Position numbers and translations under genes: made by a program. Below are positions 62,371-64,000 of a stretch of DNA of 64,000 nucleotides, piece by piece; positions within the stretch are counted from its first letter, which is position 1; each line of letters starts with the position of its first letter. Under the pieces are notes generated by a model. It saw only the letters and a list, made by a program, of their open reading frames with translations, was not told where the DNA came from and did no database searches. This stretch comes from Hydractinia symbiolongicarpus (taxonomy: Eukaryota > Cnidaria > Hydrozoa > Anthoathecata > Hydractiniidae). The stretch spans positions 14,712,001-14,776,000 of the forward strand of contig NC_079880.1 in NCBI RefSeq assembly GCF_029227915.1. The letters run 5' to 3'.

Positions 62371-62539
62371 ATATTTTTAAAGAACGTTTAGGCTGGGACT
62401 CAACCTGTATTCTTAGAAAAGTTGTTTTCCTTCGTATAAGTGTATGCTTATGCGTTTACAATGGAATAACATTAACTTCATAATCTATTTTTTTTTTAAT
62501 TTGAACAACAAAACATTCCGGATCGAACACACAATCCAA

Positions 62540-62655
62540 TTTTATAAATCCAAAGACCAAAACTTATAAATCCAAAGACCAAAATTTATAAATTCAATGA
62601 CCAAAACTTATAAATCCAAAGACCAAAACTTATAAATCCAAAAACCAAAACTTGG
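62540..62655. repeat. 22-bp minisatellite
   Basis: Five units of TATAAATCCAAAGACCAAAA plus CT follow one another with few mismatches. There is no coding potential. Confidence 0.9.
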
Positions 62656-62898
62656 ACATGAAAAATCTGCCTATGTAAGAAAAAAACAGAATATGAAATA
62701 ATCTTTATAAGATGAACAAAAATACACAAATAAATACAGCATTTTTTCTTATTATACCTATATTTAAACTAATAATAATCAACATAAAAATTCTATTTAG
62801 TCACGCATTCTTGCATTGTGCGTGACACTGCTGCCATTTCGCGGATAATTTTATTTGCAGTAATTCAACCTCATTCTTCACAGTAGTTTTTTGACTAG

Positions 62899-63460
62899 TC
62901 TCGACTAGATAATAATAAGGAAACTGTGTGTGGTTCTGTCTGCAACAAGTAGAGTCGATGTGTTCATTTTCCTTTAATGTAACTGAAAAGAGTATATCCT
63001 TTTTGTTAACTGCCTAGACGTTACGGCACGACGTAGCTAAATGCATTCAGACTAACATTACTTTATTAAATCAGGTTAGTAAGACCATTACATTGCACTT
63101 TTAAGTTTAAGACTAAATAAACCTTTACACACCAAAATCTCTTCAACCGTTTGTCGAATGTCCATTATTTTTTACATTTTCTTGATCAGTGTTTCAAGCT
63201 CTATACATTAAAGGCAACGGGTGCACAAATTTCAAAAGAATTTCAAGCCCTGCTATCTCCTTAACTCTTTGTCAAATAACACATGATTCTATATATTTTG
63301 TTTAGTAGTGTTTCAAGCTCTCTATACATTAGAGACAGCGGCTTAACAAATCTGTTAAAATACATTTTTTGTTAATGCCATGCTGACGAGACCAAAACTT
63401 CTAAAACAACTTATATTTTCTCTATTGTTCCTTTGCACAAGTGGAATTTTCCACGACTAG
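62899..63460 (+). mobile_element. Helitron, 0.56 kb, related to copies A/B
   Basis: The 3' end is GTGGAATTTTCCAC, GA, CTAG (63457-63460), then T, a clean Helitron terminus. The 5' side reads TCTCGACTAGATAATAATAAGG; the exact first base is unsure because another CTAG lies within it. The early interior (GTTCATTTTCCTTTAATGTA) is a diverged form of GTCATTTTCCTTTGATGTTG in the 2071 and 4486 elements. Confidence 0.7.
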
Positions 63461-64000
63461 TGATAGAATAATAATAAAATGATCTTCAAAACATAGCAGC
63501 TAGAAATTCCCAATCCTCTTTTACTTGTGGATTGGGTAACATATAAATTAATATGGGCACGGTTGCTTTAATAAGAATACTCAACTAAAACCCGTTAGTT
63601 AATTCATAATACACACCCTGTATGCACATAAAGCACTGTCATACCCAGGTCTTTTTTACCATAATTCTCATTATCCGAAGAGGTCTTGTATCGAAGTTTA
63701 CTACAGTGGTGTTAACAAGATTATCTTTATAATTGACATGTTCTGTGCCATCTTTGCAAAGTTGACAAAATCTTATCATAGAAATATGTCATCACATTCT
63801 ATGGTAGTATTTACATAGCGGTGTCTGTCACATCTTTTCCTCTGCTGTTTGATAAGAATATGCGTAATATCTCTCGCATTGTCTCTCCTTCACTGAGTGT
63901 AAATATAATCTCCATCGTCATTAATTACAGTGTGAAATTAAAAAAAGATGTTTGTAGTTTTAGAAGTGTTTATATATTTAGGAAGGTGGAAAATCGGGTG
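63461..64000. other. AT-rich end of window
   Basis: No gene or repeat is recognised here. Confidence 0.4.

Overview
This window is eukaryotic and animal. Genes are split by GT-AG introns and embedded in AT-rich intergenic DNA packed with Helitrons, a pogo/Tigger transposon, tRNA-derived SINEs, a Penelope-like relic and many minisatellites. A glutamate-cysteine ligase gene, an NXPE-type esterase, an SLC46-like carrier and a HIRAN-like gene of a kind I associate with cnidarian genomes make an early-branching metazoan, most likely a cnidarian, the best guess. Species cannot be read from this sequence alone.

Layout. 1-12.4 kb is a transposon nest. A Tigger element (1993-9580) carries two head-to-tail Helitrons and, antisense inside its transposase intron, an intact HIRAN-like ORF. 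It is flanked by a Helitron Rep/helicase relic, small Helitrons, a 0.8-kb inverted repeat (803-1615 against 10699-11515) and a palindromic satellite element. 14.8-23.1 kb holds a complete 16-exon glutamate-cysteine ligase catalytic subunit gene (glutathione synthesis). 27.2-31.2 kb holds a three-exon NXPE-family membrane-anchored PC-esterase. 31.2-39.4 kb is mostly featureless, with minisatellites and one doubtful small secreted-peptide candidate. A two-exon gene for a 105-residue secreted protein lies on the minus strand (exon 2 at 39.5-39.7 kb, exon 1 at 43.1 kb).

41.5-56.1 kb is a direct tandem segmental duplication. Its two units (41480-49775 and 49785-56060) differ chiefly by a 1977-bp Helitron present only in the first and by one copy of a 45-bp repeat. 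The duplication copied the promoter and first exon of the secreted-protein gene but not its second exon. 57.0-59.5 kb holds a complete three-exon SLC46-type transporter on the minus strand. 61-62.4 kb is a broken Penelope-like element, followed by a 22-bp minisatellite and one more Helitron.

The host genes show no common pathway. The strongest signals are transposon-biological: several abutting Helitrons, two transposon insertions dated by internal empty-site copies, and a foreign-looking ORF nested antisense inside a transposase intron.
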